34,514 nt of DNA, from assembly GCA_947625635.1 (NCBI GenBank), contig CANQPA010000011.1, positions 1 to 34,514 on the forward strand. The letters are read 5' to 3'. Both the position numbers and the translations under genes were made by a program. The notes beneath the pieces were generated by a model. It saw only the letters and a list, made by a program, of their open reading frames with translations, was not told the DNA's origin and searched no databases. The first letter of the stretch is position 1. Every line of letters begins with the position of its first letter. Origin of the DNA: an uncultured Bacilli bacterium (GTDB lineage Bacteria > Bacillota_I > Bacilli_A > RF39 > UBA660). Of this stretch, positions 20,325 to 30,756 are shown piece by piece.

Positions 20325-21298
20325 ATATTATTTTCACCATTACTATTTTCTTTTTCATATTCAAAGCATACTTTATCTAAATCTAATACTAATGAATTTA
20401 CCATATCAAAATCTGAAAGCCTAACACCCGCTGCGTATATGTGACCTCCACCATTATATCTTGACGCAACTCCATTTATAATTGGACCTCTTGATCTTAT
20501 CGATCCTCTAATATTATCGTTAGCCTTATCGTAAGCAAATATAGCCCAGGAATACATTCCTTTTATAAAAGTTAAATTATTAACTATATTGCACGCACTA
20601 GGGGCATCTATTTCAAATTCATCTAGAGTTTCTTGATTTATTTTAATATAACCGAATCCATTTTTTGTTAATATTAAATTATCTATTATATAATTTTGAA
20701 ACTTTAATTCATCTAAAGTTCTTAAATACATATTTTTATATAGATTAGTAAAATCTATATTTGTTTTCTTTATTATATAAGATACAAGTTCAAAAGTTTT
20801 TGCTGTAGTATAATAATGTAAAAATCTATCTGTATCACCAACTACTCCAATATAAAGCTTCTCTGCAGCTGATTGATTCACTTTTAATTTGGTATTTTTT
20901 ATAAGTTCCATTACAAGTTGACTCGCACTACTGGCTGTATCATCAACTAATTCTATATCACCAAATCTTTCTATAAATGGATGATGGTCAATTTTTATTA
21001 CACATTCAAATTTAGATGCATCTACTCCATCAATTCTTTTTAAATCTGGTGTATCTAAAACAATTAACAACGAATTATTATACATATCCTCCGTAAATTT
21101 GTCCAAAGTACCTATATATTTATGTCTTGCAGCTGGTGCACCTACTACAAAAACCTTCTTTTCATTAAATGTATTTAGTATTGTTTCCTTTAACCCAATA
21201 GAACTTCCTAAAGCATCTGGATCTGGGCCTATATGTCTTGCAATAACTATTTTATTATACTTTTTTATCTTTTTATAAATTTGCTTAAATACATTCAT
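20321..21298 (-). CDS. DHH/DHHA1 phosphoesterase, NrnA-like oligoribonuclease (start taken at MNVFKQIY)
   Basis: ARHIGPDPDALGSSIGLK, DTPDLKRI, KIDHHP, GVVGDTDRF, RGPIINGVASRYNGGGHIYAAG. Confidence 0.92.
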   Translation of the reverse strand: MNVFKQIYKKIKKYNKIVIARHIGPDPDALGSSIGLKETILNTFNEKKVFVVGAPAARHKYIGTLDKFTEDMYNNSLLIVLDTPDLKRIDGVDASKFECVIKIDHHPFIERFGDIELVDDTASSASQLVMELIKNTKLKVNQSAAEKLYIGVVGDTDRFLHYYTTAKTFELVSYIIKKTNIDFTNLYKNMYLRTLDELKFQNYIIDNLILTKNGFGYIKINQETLDEFEIDAPSACNIVNNLTFIKGMYSWAIFAYDKANDNIRGSIRSRGPIINGVASRYNGGGHIYAAGVRLSDFDMVNSLVLDLDKVCFEYEKENSNGENNI

Positions 21299-21378
21299 GT
21301 AACACCTACAATCCATAATCATTATACACTATTTTTCAAGAAATTTAAACAATATTTTATTACTTCAATATAAAAAGC

Positions 21379-21409
21379 AAAAAAAAGGCAAATATTTTGA
21401 TATATTTGC
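21379..21409 (-). terminator. Intrinsic terminator after ackA
   Basis: Minus strand GCAAATAT ATCAAA ATATTTGC CTTTTTTTTG. Confidence 0.8.
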
Positions 21410-21436
21410 TTACAACGATATAAACATTATTTTAAA

Positions 21437-22636
21437 TTATTCATTAACGACTATATTAAATGTATCTTTAACTATCATAATTTCTTCATCAGTTGGTAAT
21501 ACCATAATGTTTATTTTAGAATAAGGATCCGTTATAATACCTTCGTGTATTTCTTTAAAACTAGCTATTTTATTATTCATATCTTCATTTATAGTTATTC
21601 CAAGTGGTAAAAGTCTGTCAATAATCATCTTCCTCATAGCAGCTCCATTTTCAAGTACTCCAGCAGTAAAAACAATAGAATCTACATTTCCTTCTAGTTC
21701 AATATAATAATCTGCAATATATTTTGCAATTCTATCCGCATACATATCTAAAGCAAGAATTGCATTTTCATTATCTTCACTGGCATATTTTTCTACATCA
21801 CGACAATCAGCTACACCACATATACCATAAAAGCCACTTTTTTTATTTAAATCATCAGTTATTTCATTTATTGTTTTACCTGATTCATTCATTACATATT
21901 CAATTATGGATGGATCTATTGATCCGCTACGAGTTCCCATCATGAGCCCATCTAGAGGAGTTAGTCCCATAGTTGTATCATAGCATTTTCCATTTTTAAT
22001 GCAAGCTATGCTTGCGCCACTACCTACATGACATATAATCAAATTGACATTTTCTTTATTTAATCTTTTTTTCATTTCACCAGTTATGTATTTATGACTA
22101 GTTCCATGAAATCCATATTTTCTAACCCCATAATCTTTATACCATGAATATGGCACAGGATATATAAAATTTTTCTTTGGCATTGTTTGGTGAAATGCTG
22201 TGTCAAAAACAGCAACATTTGGAACACCAGGAAATGCTTTTTGCATAGCCTTAATTCCTGCTAAATTACCTGGATGATGAAGTGGTCCTAATTTTGTCAA
22301 ATCCTCTATGTCTTTAATTACTTCATCAGTAATTAGAACTGAATCTGAGTATTTTTCACCACCATGTAGTACTCGATGTCCAATAGCTTTTATTTCACCC
22401 AAATTTTCTACTACTTTATTTTTTAATAATTCATCTATTAAAACTTCTGCCGCTGCACTATGATCTTTTAAATATCTTTCACTTTTAATTTTTTCTCCAT
22501 TTATTTTAACATTCCAAAAACAATCTTCTTGTCCAATCTTTTCAATATATCCACTTATTAAAGTTTTTCCTTCTGGCATCTCAAACACTTGAAATTTCAA
22601 TGATGAGCTACCTGCATTTACACATAATATTTTCAT
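21437..22636 (-). CDS. ackA: Acetate kinase (start taken at MKILCVNAGSS)
   Basis: VNAGSSSLKFQVF, HRVLHGG, FDTAFHQTMP, RKYGFHGTSHKYI, LICHVGSGASI, MMGTRSGSIDP. Confidence 0.97.
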   Translation of the reverse strand: MKILCVNAGSSSLKFQVFEMPEGKTLISGYIEKIGQEDCFWNVKINGEKIKSERYLKDHSAAAEVLIDELLKNKVVENLGEIKAIGHRVLHGGEKYSDSVLITDEVIKDIEDLTKLGPLHHPGNLAGIKAMQKAFPGVPNVAVFDTAFHQTMPKKNFIYPVPYSWYKDYGVRKYGFHGTSHKYITGEMKKRLNKENVNLIICHVGSGASIACIKNGKCYDTTMGLTPLDGLMMGTRSGSIDPSIIEYVMNESGKTINEITDDLNKKSGFYGICGVADCRDVEKYASEDNENAILALDMYADRIAKYIADYYIELEGNVDSIVFTAGVLENGAAMRKMIIDRLLPLGITINEDMNNKIASFKEIHEGIITDPYSKINIMVLPTDEEIMIVKDTFNIVVNE

Positions 22637-22646
22637 AAAATCTCCT

Positions 22647-23180
22647 TTATAACTTATATTCAATTATTCTTAAATTGGGGATGCTTATTCTAGATAGATT
22701 AAAATCTTCTGGGATTTTTTCCAGCATATAATGGATGACACGACTCACTGCACTATGAGTGACAACCAGAACATTCTTATTTTTATATTTTATTTTAATA
22801 TCCTCTAAAAAGTCGGATACCCTATACATAAAATCCTGTATACATTCTATATTTTGTACTTTTGTATTAAGTACTATATCCCAACAATCCCAACTATCTA
22901 CTTCATCTATTTTAGCACCCTCATTAAACCCCCAATTACGTTCCTTAATTCTATCATCAATATTTATTGGAAGTTTTGAATTCACTAATATTTTTGCTGT
23001 ATCAAGAGCTCTTGATAATGGACTCGATATTACTATATCTATATTAAGAGAACTAACAAGTTTCTGAAGTTGCTCTGCTTCTTTTTTACCTTTATCTGTT
23101 AAGGGTATATCACTTATTCCTTGAACCCTGCCCTCTTTATTCCAAATAGTTTCTCCGTGTCTTACAACATATAAATTCAT
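22647..23180 (-). CDS. Histidine phosphatase family protein (phosphoglycerate mutase-like)
   Basis: MNLYVVRHGETIWNKEGRVQGISDIPLTDKGKKEA, ERNWG, VTHSAVSRVI. Confidence 0.92.
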   Translation of the reverse strand: MNLYVVRHGETIWNKEGRVQGISDIPLTDKGKKEAEQLQKLVSSLNIDIVISSPLSRALDTAKILVNSKLPINIDDRIKERNWGFNEGAKIDEVDSWDCWDIVLNTKVQNIECIQDFMYRVSDFLEDIKIKYKNKNVLVVTHSAVSRVIHYMLEKIPEDFNLSRISIPNLRIIEYKL

Positions 23181-23181
23181 G

Positions 23182-24651
23182 CTAATTTTTATCTTTCATC
23201 ATAGGAAATAGTACAACATCTCTAATCGATGGCTGATTATAAATAATCATAAGTAACCTATCTATACCAAATCCTAAACCTGATATTGGAGGCATACCCT
23301 GTTCCATTGCACCCATAAAACTTTCATCAATTTCCATAGTTTCGTCATCCCCTTGTTCACGTGCTTTCAATTGATCTTCAAAAGCCTCCCTTTGAACAAT
23401 AGGATTTACAAGTTCAGAGTACGCCTTGCAAAGTTCTGTACCACAGACTACAATTTGAAAAACATCTATAATTTTTTCATCTTGATCATTTCTTCTTGCA
23501 AGTGGGATCAAGAAGGCTGGATAATTATATATTATTGTTGGTTGTATAATATTAGCCCTGATTTTCTTCTTATAAGTAAAATCAATTATTTGACTCATAG
23601 ATTTATATTCTTCCAACTCATCCATAGTAAATAAGCCTTTTTCTACTATTTTTTGTTTTAAATGCTTTGGATTATCTAACGATAAAAAATCAAATCCTAA
23701 TATTTCTCTCATTTTTTCAACATAATTTATTCTATCAAATTTTTCTACACCAAAATCCAATATTTCATTTTGATATTCTATTTTAGTGGTTCCCAATAAT
23801 TCCATTAAAAGTGATTTTATAAATTTTTGATAGAATTTAATATTATCCTCAAAATTCCAATATGAAGCATACCATTCAACTTGAGTAAACTCTTGCAAAT
23901 GTTCTTTATCCATTCCTTCATTCCTAAAACATTTCGCAATTTCATAAACTCTATTATATCCAGATGCAATACACTGCTTCAAGTAAGTCTCAGGTGCTAT
24001 TCTTAAATTTAAATCCATATCTAATGCATTGTGGTGTGTATAAAATGGGCGTGCGGCTGCTCCACATACTGCACTTTGCAAAATTGGTGTTTCAACCTGT
24101 AAGAATCCATTTTCGCCCAAAAATTTATGTATAAAAGAATATAATTTACTTCTTCCTAAAAATACTTTTCTTGATTCCTCATTTGATATTAGATCTACGT
24201 ATCTTTCCCTATATTTTAATTCTGTATCACTTAATCCATGAAATTTTTCAGGTAGTGGTTTTAATGCTTTACCTAAAAATGTAATCCTGGAAGCAAGCAA
24301 TGTTTTTTCTCCAGTTTGAGTGGTTATAATTTCACCCTTAGCCCCTATAAAATCACCAAGATCAACTAGTTTTTTAAAAAATTCATAATCATGTTCATCT
24401 GTCACATCCAATTTTAGTTGCACTTGGATATCTGCTTGTATATCTCTTAAACGAACAAAACTTAATTTACCCATCTTTCTCAAAAATACAATTCTACCAG
24501 CAATACTAACATCTTTAGTACCGTCTTCTAAATTTCTAGCTTCCAATAAAGTATTAGTAACTTCATATCTTTCTGGATATGGATTTGTATACTTTTTTAT
24601 TTCTTCTATTTTATTTCTTCTAACCATTTCCTGTTCTGAAAATTCTCTCAT
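23182..24651 (-). CDS. lysS: Lysyl-tRNA synthetase (class II)
   Basis: OB-fold DIQVQLKLD; KYRERYVDLISN; FRNEGMDKEHLQEFTQVEWY; SGLGFGIDRLLMI. Confidence 0.95.
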   Translation of the reverse strand: MREFSEQEMVRRNKIEEIKKYTNPYPERYEVTNTLLEARNLEDGTKDVSIAGRIVFLRKMGKLSFVRLRDIQADIQVQLKLDVTDEHDYEFFKKLVDLGDFIGAKGEIITTQTGEKTLLASRITFLGKALKPLPEKFHGLSDTELKYRERYVDLISNEESRKVFLGRSKLYSFIHKFLGENGFLQVETPILQSAVCGAAARPFYTHHNALDMDLNLRIAPETYLKQCIASGYNRVYEIAKCFRNEGMDKEHLQEFTQVEWYASYWNFEDNIKFYQKFIKSLLMELLGTTKIEYQNEILDFGVEKFDRINYVEKMREILGFDFLSLDNPKHLKQKIVEKGLFTMDELEEYKSMSQIIDFTYKKKIRANIIQPTIIYNYPAFLIPLARRNDQDEKIIDVFQIVVCGTELCKAYSELVNPIVQREAFEDQLKAREQGDDETMEIDESFMGAMEQGMPPISGLGFGIDRLLMIIYNQPSIRDVVLFPMMKDKN

Positions 24652-24719
24652 TTAATCACCTCGATGTAATAATAATAACATAAAAACACAAATAAATATA
24701 CAGTTTTATTAATAAAATT

Positions 24720-24750
24720 ATAAAAAAACTACCTATCATTTATTGAATAA
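24720..24750 (-). terminator. Intrinsic terminator overlapping the end of a 31-aa ORF
   Basis: Minus strand CTACTTAT TCAATAAATG ATAGGTAG TTTTTTT. Confidence 0.75.
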
Positions 24751-24824
24751 GTAGCTAATTTTATATATCTCACATCTTCTATCATATTGTTAAATACATT
24801 TTCTATATGGGAATTAGTACTCAC
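24729..24824 (-). CDS. Uncalled 31-aa small ORF (GTG start), possible Spo0A-regulated microprotein
   Basis: AAGAGGTG RBS upstream of GTG. Translation MSTNSHIENVFNNMIEDVRYIKLATYSINDR, then TAG inside a terminator hairpin; 0A-box element 55 nt upstream. Confidence 0.5.
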   Translation of the reverse strand: MSTNSHIENVFNNMIEDVRYIKLATYSINDR

Positions 24825-24878
24825 CTATTATCACCTCTTGAAAATATATTAGCACATATAATTTACAAAATGTTAGTA

Positions 24879-24899
24879 TTCGACAAAACTAGCTAAAAT
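24879..24899. promoter_or_regulatory. Spo0A-box-containing 21-nt element identical to that upstream of spo0A
   Basis: TTCGACAAAACTAGCTAAAAT, also present (reverse complement) at 16153-16173. Confidence 0.6.
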
Positions 24900-24930
24900 T
24901 AGAACTGATATAATTCTATCATAGTTTTTA

Positions 24931-26112
24931 TTAAAATCTAGATGCTTTATTTATTATGCTGTCTCCATATGTTTCTTTTAATTTATCGATTACTTTATCT
25001 AATTCATCATTATTATCTTTTTTGATTATATCCTCAAATATAGATAATTGGTGGCTTCTTGAATTTGATAATTTATTAAGAGAAATACCGATTAATCTCA
25101 CTCCTTCACCATTCCATAATTCCATAATTAACTCCTTAGCAATTTGGTATACTTCATCCGTATTACTTGTAGAATTTTTTAATCTTCTCTGATGAGAATA
25201 ATTTTTAAAATGTTTATCTTTTATAATAACACCAACTTGATTTGCATACTTATTTTTTTTTCTAAGTGAAATGCATACATTTTCCACTAATGGATACAAA
25301 TATTTGTATATTTCATCAAGAGTATTTAAATTATAACTTGTAGTCATTGAATTGCTTATTCCTTCCGTTTCTTTTTTCTTCGCAATTATAATTCCATTAT
25401 CCAATCCCTTAGCAGCGTTAATAAGTTTTTCTGTTTGATTTTTAAAATATTTAAATAATTTTTGAGGATCTGAACCTGCTAAATCACCTATTGTATTTAT
25501 ATTTAATTCTTTCAATTTTTTGCTTGTGCTCTTACCTACTCCATATAAATTTTCAATTGGAAGAGGATACATTTTTAAACTTATTTCATTTTCAAATAAA
25601 GTATGAACTTTATCTGGTTTCAAAAAATCTGATGCCATCTTAGCGCATAATTTATTATGTGCTACGCCTATGTTTACCGTAAACCCTAAAGTATTTTTTA
25701 TTTCTTTTTTTAAATTATATGCGAAATTGATAGGATCACCATATAAGTTACTTACCTTTGTGTAATCTATAAAACATTCATCAATACTTAATTTTTCTAT
25801 ATCCGGCGTATATTTACTTATTAGATCAAATAACTTTTTAGACATTTCTTTATAAAGTTTATAATTAGGAGGAAATATTTTTAAATTATAACATTTTCTT
25901 TTAGCTTCTCTAATTGTTTCAGCTGTTTTAACCCCTCTTTTTTTTGCAATCATACTTTTGGCTAGTACTATTCCTCTTCTTTTTGATTCATCTCCGGCTA
26001 TTATGGACTCAATATTTCTAATATCTATTTTATAACCGTTTTTAAGCAAATCTACTGCAGTCCATGAAAGAAAAGCATTATTTACATCTATATGCATAAT
26101 TATATTATTCAT
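24931..26112 (-). CDS. dinB: DNA polymerase IV (Y-family)
   Basis: IMHIDVNNAFLSW, KLSIDECFIDYT, GVAHNKLCAKMASDFLKPD, LYGVGKSTSKKLKELNI. Confidence 0.95.
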   Translation of the reverse strand: MNNIIMHIDVNNAFLSWTAVDLLKNGYKIDIRNIESIIAGDESKRRGIVLAKSMIAKKRGVKTAETIREAKRKCYNLKIFPPNYKLYKEMSKKLFDLISKYTPDIEKLSIDECFIDYTKVSNLYGDPINFAYNLKKEIKNTLGFTVNIGVAHNKLCAKMASDFLKPDKVHTLFENEISLKMYPLPIENLYGVGKSTSKKLKELNINTIGDLAGSDPQKLFKYFKNQTEKLINAAKGLDNGIIIAKKKETEGISNSMTTSYNLNTLDEIYKYLYPLVENVCISLRKKNKYANQVGVIIKDKHFKNYSHQRRLKNSTSNTDEVYQIAKELIMELWNGEGVRLIGISLNKLSNSRSHQLSIFEDIIKKDNNDELDKVIDKLKETYGDSIINKASRF

Positions 26113-26192
26113 AAAACCACCTTACATAATTATTATAGCACTCATACATTTGTTTGTAAATAAATTCCACTCTATTATTAGTATGGTAACTT

Positions 26193-26227
26193 ATCATAAA
26201 ATATTTACTTTTTAAATATTTTATGAT
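26193..26227. repeat. 15-bp perfect inverted repeat with 5-nt loop in the dinB/C39-peptidase divergent intergenic region
   Basis: ATCATAAAATATTTA (26193-26207) CTTTT TAAATATTTTATGAT (26213-26227). Confidence 0.85.
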
Positions 26228-26258
26228 ATATTTTATTTATTATAAGGTAGTGATTCAG

Positions 26259-27521
26259 GTGAGCAAAAAGAAATGCATATTTATAATAATTTTTGTATCT
26301 ATGTTATTAGCTTTTTTAGCAATAATAATTATAACGGAATTAAAAAAACAAGAAGAATTAAAAATTCAAAAGAAACTATATGATGATGCATTCGAATATT
26401 GTTCATCTATGTATGAAAACGGTATTATAAAAGAAAAAATTAATTTGAAAGACGTACAAAATTGTTTGAATAAAATAAAAAAAGTTAAAAATAAAAACAA
26501 GGTGGATAATTTATTAACAAATGCTAATAATTCAAAAGATTATATAGTACTAAAAGAAAAAATTAATTCTTATTATAAAAATAATGTATTGGATTATACG
26601 ATAACCCAAAAAGATATTGACGAACTATATAATGAATGTGATAAATTGGATCCTTCATATAAAGATATTGCTAAAAATAAAATTGACAATGTAAAATCAG
26701 AATATGATATAATTACACAAGCAACAAAATGTGTTGATGAATTATTTAAAAATGAAGAAAAAACAGAAATGAAAGAAGATATAAACAGAGAAAAATATAA
26801 TGAGGCAAAAAAGTTAGTTGAAAATTTAAAACAAGAGGAATTAAAAGAAAAATTAAATAATTATTTAAAAATAATTGATGATACTTTAAATACAATAGAA
26901 GAAGAAAAAAGAAGATTAGAGGAAGAAAAAAGAAAGCAAATAGAAAAAATCAACAATGCCTGGATAAAATTAGATATTCCTTATATAAGTCAAAATAAAT
27001 CTGGAGTCTATAATGGTTGTGAAGCAGCCTCTTTACTTATGGCATTAAAATATAAAGGGCTATTGCAAAATATGGATTTAGTAACTTATTCAAATGATAT
27101 TCCTAAAAGTGATGATCCAAATACTGGATTTTATCTAAGTATATTCGAAAAAGAACCTAGTGATGTTGCTCATTGGATAGCTCCTACACCACTCGCAGAA
27201 TTTGGCAAATCTTCTTCTGGATACAACAATATAATAAATGCAACAGGATGGAATTTATCTGATTTAGATAATGAAGTAATTAATGGAAATCCCGTTATAA
27301 TATATTTAACATTTGATTTTGAATCACCAATAAATTGGTCGAATGGAGCACCAAAAAATTTACATGTTTTATTAATAAAAGGTTATAATACTATTACTGG
27401 TGAACATTTATTGCTTGATCCATGGTTTCATAATAATGGTAAATACGAATTTTATCTTTCAAAATCTAAGGTAGAATCTATTTATAATGATGTTGGAAAA
27501 AAAGCTGTGGTTGTAAGATAA
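26259..27521 (+). CDS. Membrane-anchored C39-like (papain-fold) peptidase with coiled-coil stalk; GTG start preferred
   Basis: N-terminal TM (KCIFIIIFVSMLLAFLAIIIIT), Lys/Glu-rich coiled coil, then LDIPYISQNKSGVYNGCEAASLLMAL (Cys) and NLHVLLIKGY...LLLDPW (His) of the C39-like family. Confidence 0.82.
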   Translation: MSKKKCIFIIIFVSMLLAFLAIIIITELKKQEELKIQKKLYDDAFEYCSSMYENGIIKEKINLKDVQNCLNKIKKVKNKNKVDNLLTNANNSKDYIVLKEKINSYYKNNVLDYTITQKDIDELYNECDKLDPSYKDIAKNKIDNVKSEYDIITQATKCVDELFKNEEKTEMKEDINREKYNEAKKLVENLKQEELKEKLNNYLKIIDDTLNTIEEEKRRLEEEKRKQIEKINNAWIKLDIPYISQNKSGVYNGCEAASLLMALKYKGLLQNMDLVTYSNDIPKSDDPNTGFYLSIFEKEPSDVAHWIAPTPLAEFGKSSSGYNNIINATGWNLSDLDNEVINGNPVIIYLTFDFESPINWSNGAPKNLHVLLIKGYNTITGEHLLLDPWFHNNGKYEFYLSKSKVESIYNDVGKKAVVVR

Positions 27522-27553
27522 AAGTAACATTATATTTAATGTTACTTTTTTTG
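27518..27553. terminator. Shared convergent intrinsic terminator
   Basis: AAAGTAACATTA TATT TAATGTTACTTT TTTTTG; ZIP gene stop immediately follows on the other strand. Confidence 0.8.
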
Positions 27554-28339
27554 TTAAATTATATGTTCTATTAAAACACTTATAATTGGTAATATTATAC
27601 CTGCAATAATACTAACAATACTAAGCTTTTTATTCTTCATGTGATATATTTGATGAAGTAATTCAACGAATGATATATATATTAACATTCCTAAAGTTAA
27701 ACCAAGTAATATTCCTTCTACTAATTCATTCACTCCACCTAGAACAAACATTATAAATCCACCTACAAAAGTCGATAATGAAACTAATAAACTAATTTTC
27801 AATATTTTTTTATTAGAGTGATTCAAACTATATAGTGTTGAAGAGATAACAAAACCTATTGGAATATTATGCAAACCAATTCCAATAAATAACAATAGCC
27901 CTGATAATATACTTTCTTGTGAAACTAAATATAAACTCATACCCTCAATTATATTGTGGACAATAATCGCAATCGAAGACACTATCCCAATATGATATAA
28001 ATGTGCATTATGCTTTTTATCATTTTTATATTTATTACTAGAATGGCTTTCATGCTCATGGTTAGGTATAAACAAGTCTAACAATTTTAACAATATAATT
28101 CCAATTAAAGATAATACTATAATAGATAATATCGATCTTACTATACCTACTTGAACACTCATAATACCAAATAACTCCGGTATAATTTCAAATACTATTA
28201 AACTTATTATAATTCCAAACGCTAATGATATACTTAAATCAGTAAATTTTTTATTATTTTTAAAATATATTCCACATATACTTCCTAATAATATAAAAAT
28301 ACCAACTAAGAAAGTTAACAAAAATGATACTATTTCCAT
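27554..28339 (-). CDS. ZIP family metal transporter
   Basis: Multi-TM; His-rich loop IPNHEHESHSSNKYKNDKKHNAHLYH; HNIIEGMSLYL and GLHNIPIGFVIS metal-site motifs. Confidence 0.9.
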   Translation of the reverse strand: MEIVSFLLTFLVGIFILLGSICGIYFKNNKKFTDLSISLAFGIIISLIVFEIIPELFGIMSVQVGIVRSILSIIVLSLIGIILLKLLDLFIPNHEHESHSSNKYKNDKKHNAHLYHIGIVSSIAIIVHNIIEGMSLYLVSQESILSGLLLFIGIGLHNIPIGFVISSTLYSLNHSNKKILKISLLVSLSTFVGGFIMFVLGGVNELVEGILLGLTLGMLIYISFVELLHQIYHMKNKKLSIVSIIAGIILPIISVLIEHII

Positions 28340-28347
28340 AAATCCTC

Positions 28348-30657
28348 CTACTTTATCAATCTATCTTTATATTTGAAAATTTTCTTTTCACATATTTTTG
28401 ATAATAAATCAAATAAACCTATATCTAATACAAACACTAAAAATATATATACTACTAAAATAGGTTTTAGAAATACTAACTCAAATACTTTAGGAAATCC
28501 AACAATACAACCCACAAATGTAATAATTAATGAAATGAATAAAATTAATCTTATCTTATTGAATTTATAACAGATTCTATATAATAATATAAAGCCTGTA
28601 AATGCAACAAGTATAACCGCCATCGTAGATATTTCATCTGGATTAATTTTAAATATTTTAGCGACTAACATTACACTTATAACGTTTATGACAATTGTAA
28701 GACCACCAGGTAATGATTTTTTTAAAATATTTATAAAGAAATTACCTCTTATTATATCATGATTTGGTTCTAATGCAAGTATAAATGCTGGAATTCCAAT
28801 TGTTATAGCACTAACTAAACTAAGCTGTATAGGCTCAAATGGATAATTCATAGGAACAAATAAAAATATTATTGCAAGTAAAGTTGCATATATGGTCTTT
28901 GTAAGGAAAAGGGATGATGATCTTTGTATATTATTAATTGTTCTTCTTCCTTCTTCAACTATTTTTGGTATTGCATCAAAATTTGAATCTAATAAAACTA
29001 ATTCTGAAACATTGCGTGCAGCATCAGATCCACTTGCCATGGCAATACTACAGTCTGCTTCTTTAAGAGCTAACACATCATTTACTCCATCTCCGGTCAT
29101 AGCAACTGTATGTCCATTAGACCTCAATGCCTTAATTAAATCTTTTTTCTGACTTGGACTAACTCTACAAAATATATTATAGTTTTCAACTAATTGATGA
29201 TTCATATTTGTTTTATTTTGGGACATATCAATACATTTGATATTTGTAAATTTTAATCTTTTAGCTATTCTTAAAATTGCTTTTTCACTATCACCACTTA
29301 TAATTTTTACATCAACACCCTCACCTCTTAAATATTGTAAAGTATTTGATGCTTTAAATCTTATTTTATCCTTTAATAATATTAATGAAATATTATCTTT
29401 ATCATTTTTAAGAAGTACTAATCTATAGTCAGAATACTTATCAATAATAGATTTCATTTTTTCACTATTATCCAATATATCTGGAGCCCCTAATATGTAT
29501 TTTCCTTCCTTAAAAGTTACACTCGAGTATTTTTTTTCAGATGAGAAATGCTCTTTTTCTAAACAGGTAAAACCAACATTTTTGTTAAACTTTCGACTTA
29601 TAGCATCCATTGTTTCATTATCATCTAATAATTCCCTTGAAATTGCTGATAAAATTTTTTCATAATCGTAATTTTTGTTTAATGGAATTACATCCTCTAC
29701 TTCCATAATTCCCTCAGTAAGAGTTCCAGTTTTATCTAAACATATTGTATCTACACGTGCTAATGTTTCTATACAATACAATTGCTGAACTAATACTTTA
29801 CTTTTTGATAATCTTATCACACTAACAGCAAGAACTGTACTCGTTAAAAGCACTAAGCCTTCGGGTATCATTCCAATAATAGCTGCTACAGTATTAACAA
29901 TAGCATCACTTATACTGTTTCCAACTAAATTACATTGTCTTAAAAATAGAATTATAGATAACGGAATGATTACAATTGATATTATTTTTATTATTCTCTT
30001 TAATGTAATCATAATTTCTGAATTTATTTTTTTTAAATATTTTGCCTCTTTGGTAATTTTTGAAGCATAATTATTTTCTCCAACCTTTTCTACTTTTGCA
30101 GTACATTTTCCACTTACTACAAAACTTCCAGAATATAAATAGTCTCCAACATGCTTAGTTATTGAATTTTCCTCACCACTTATCAGTGACTCATTTACTT
30201 CTACTTCACCATCTATAACTACTGAGTCAGCTACTATTTGATTACCCCTTTTATATATAATTATATCATCTAATACAACTTTATCCATATCTATTAATTC
30301 AATAGTAGAATTTCTTACTACATTTACTTTAGTATTAGAAACAATAGATAATTTATCAACTACTCTTTTTGACCTTATCTCCTGAATAATACTAATCATA
30401 GTATTGCAGACAACTACGCCTAAGAATAATAAATTTTTGTAAGATTTAACCCATAATATTAATAATCCCAAACTTAAATTCAATATATTAAACAAAGTAA
30501 ATACATTATAAAAAATTATTTGTCCGATTGATTTTGTTTTTATCTGGCTATTGTAATTAACATTCCCATTTTTTATTCTATAATTTACCTGTGAATTCGT
30601 GAGCCCCTCATCTATTTTCGGATTATATCTTATCATAATTATCTCCACCTTTATCAT
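28348..30657 (-). CDS. Cation-translocating P-type ATPase (HAD-IC)
   Basis: CLDKTGTLTEG phosphorylation site, VNESLISGEENSI, GMIPEGL, AMTGDGVNDVLALKEADCSIAMASGSDAARNVSELVLLDSNF. Confidence 0.92.
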   Translation of the reverse strand: MIKVEIIMIRYNPKIDEGLTNSQVNYRIKNGNVNYNSQIKTKSIGQIIFYNVFTLFNILNLSLGLLILWVKSYKNLLFLGVVVCNTMISIIQEIRSKRVVDKLSIVSNTKVNVVRNSTIELIDMDKVVLDDIIIYKRGNQIVADSVVIDGEVEVNESLISGEENSITKHVGDYLYSGSFVVSGKCTAKVEKVGENNYASKITKEAKYLKKINSEIMITLKRIIKIISIVIIPLSIILFLRQCNLVGNSISDAIVNTVAAIIGMIPEGLVLLTSTVLAVSVIRLSKSKVLVQQLYCIETLARVDTICLDKTGTLTEGIMEVEDVIPLNKNYDYEKILSAISRELLDDNETMDAISRKFNKNVGFTCLEKEHFSSEKKYSSVTFKEGKYILGAPDILDNSEKMKSIIDKYSDYRLVLLKNDKDNISLILLKDKIRFKASNTLQYLRGEGVDVKIISGDSEKAILRIAKRLKFTNIKCIDMSQNKTNMNHQLVENYNIFCRVSPSQKKDLIKALRSNGHTVAMTGDGVNDVLALKEADCSIAMASGSDAARNVSELVLLDSNFDAIPKIVEEGRRTINNIQRSSSLFLTKTIYATLLAIIFLFVPMNYPFEPIQLSLVSAITIGIPAFILALEPNHDIIRGNFFINILKKSLPGGLTIVINVISVMLVAKIFKINPDEISTMAVILVAFTGFILLYRICYKFNKIRLILFISLIITFVGCIVGFPKVFELVFLKPILVVYIFLVFVLDIGLFDLLSKICEKKIFKYKDRLIK

Positions 30658-30756
30658 TATAACATTTATGTATTTAAAATAAAAGAAGTAATTTGTCTAT
30701 TACTTATTTAATATTATAATTTTTATAGATTATCATCAGTAATAAACCTATATATT

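Noticed and set aside
21724-21945. His/Leu-rich 73-aa plus-strand ORF opposite ackA
   Set aside because: Composition artefact of the ackA antisense strand.
28348-30657. ZIP plus P-type ATPase as a novel metal-handling system
   Set aside because: Adjacent and probably co-transcribed, but both are ordinary families and substrate cannot be judged from sequence alone.
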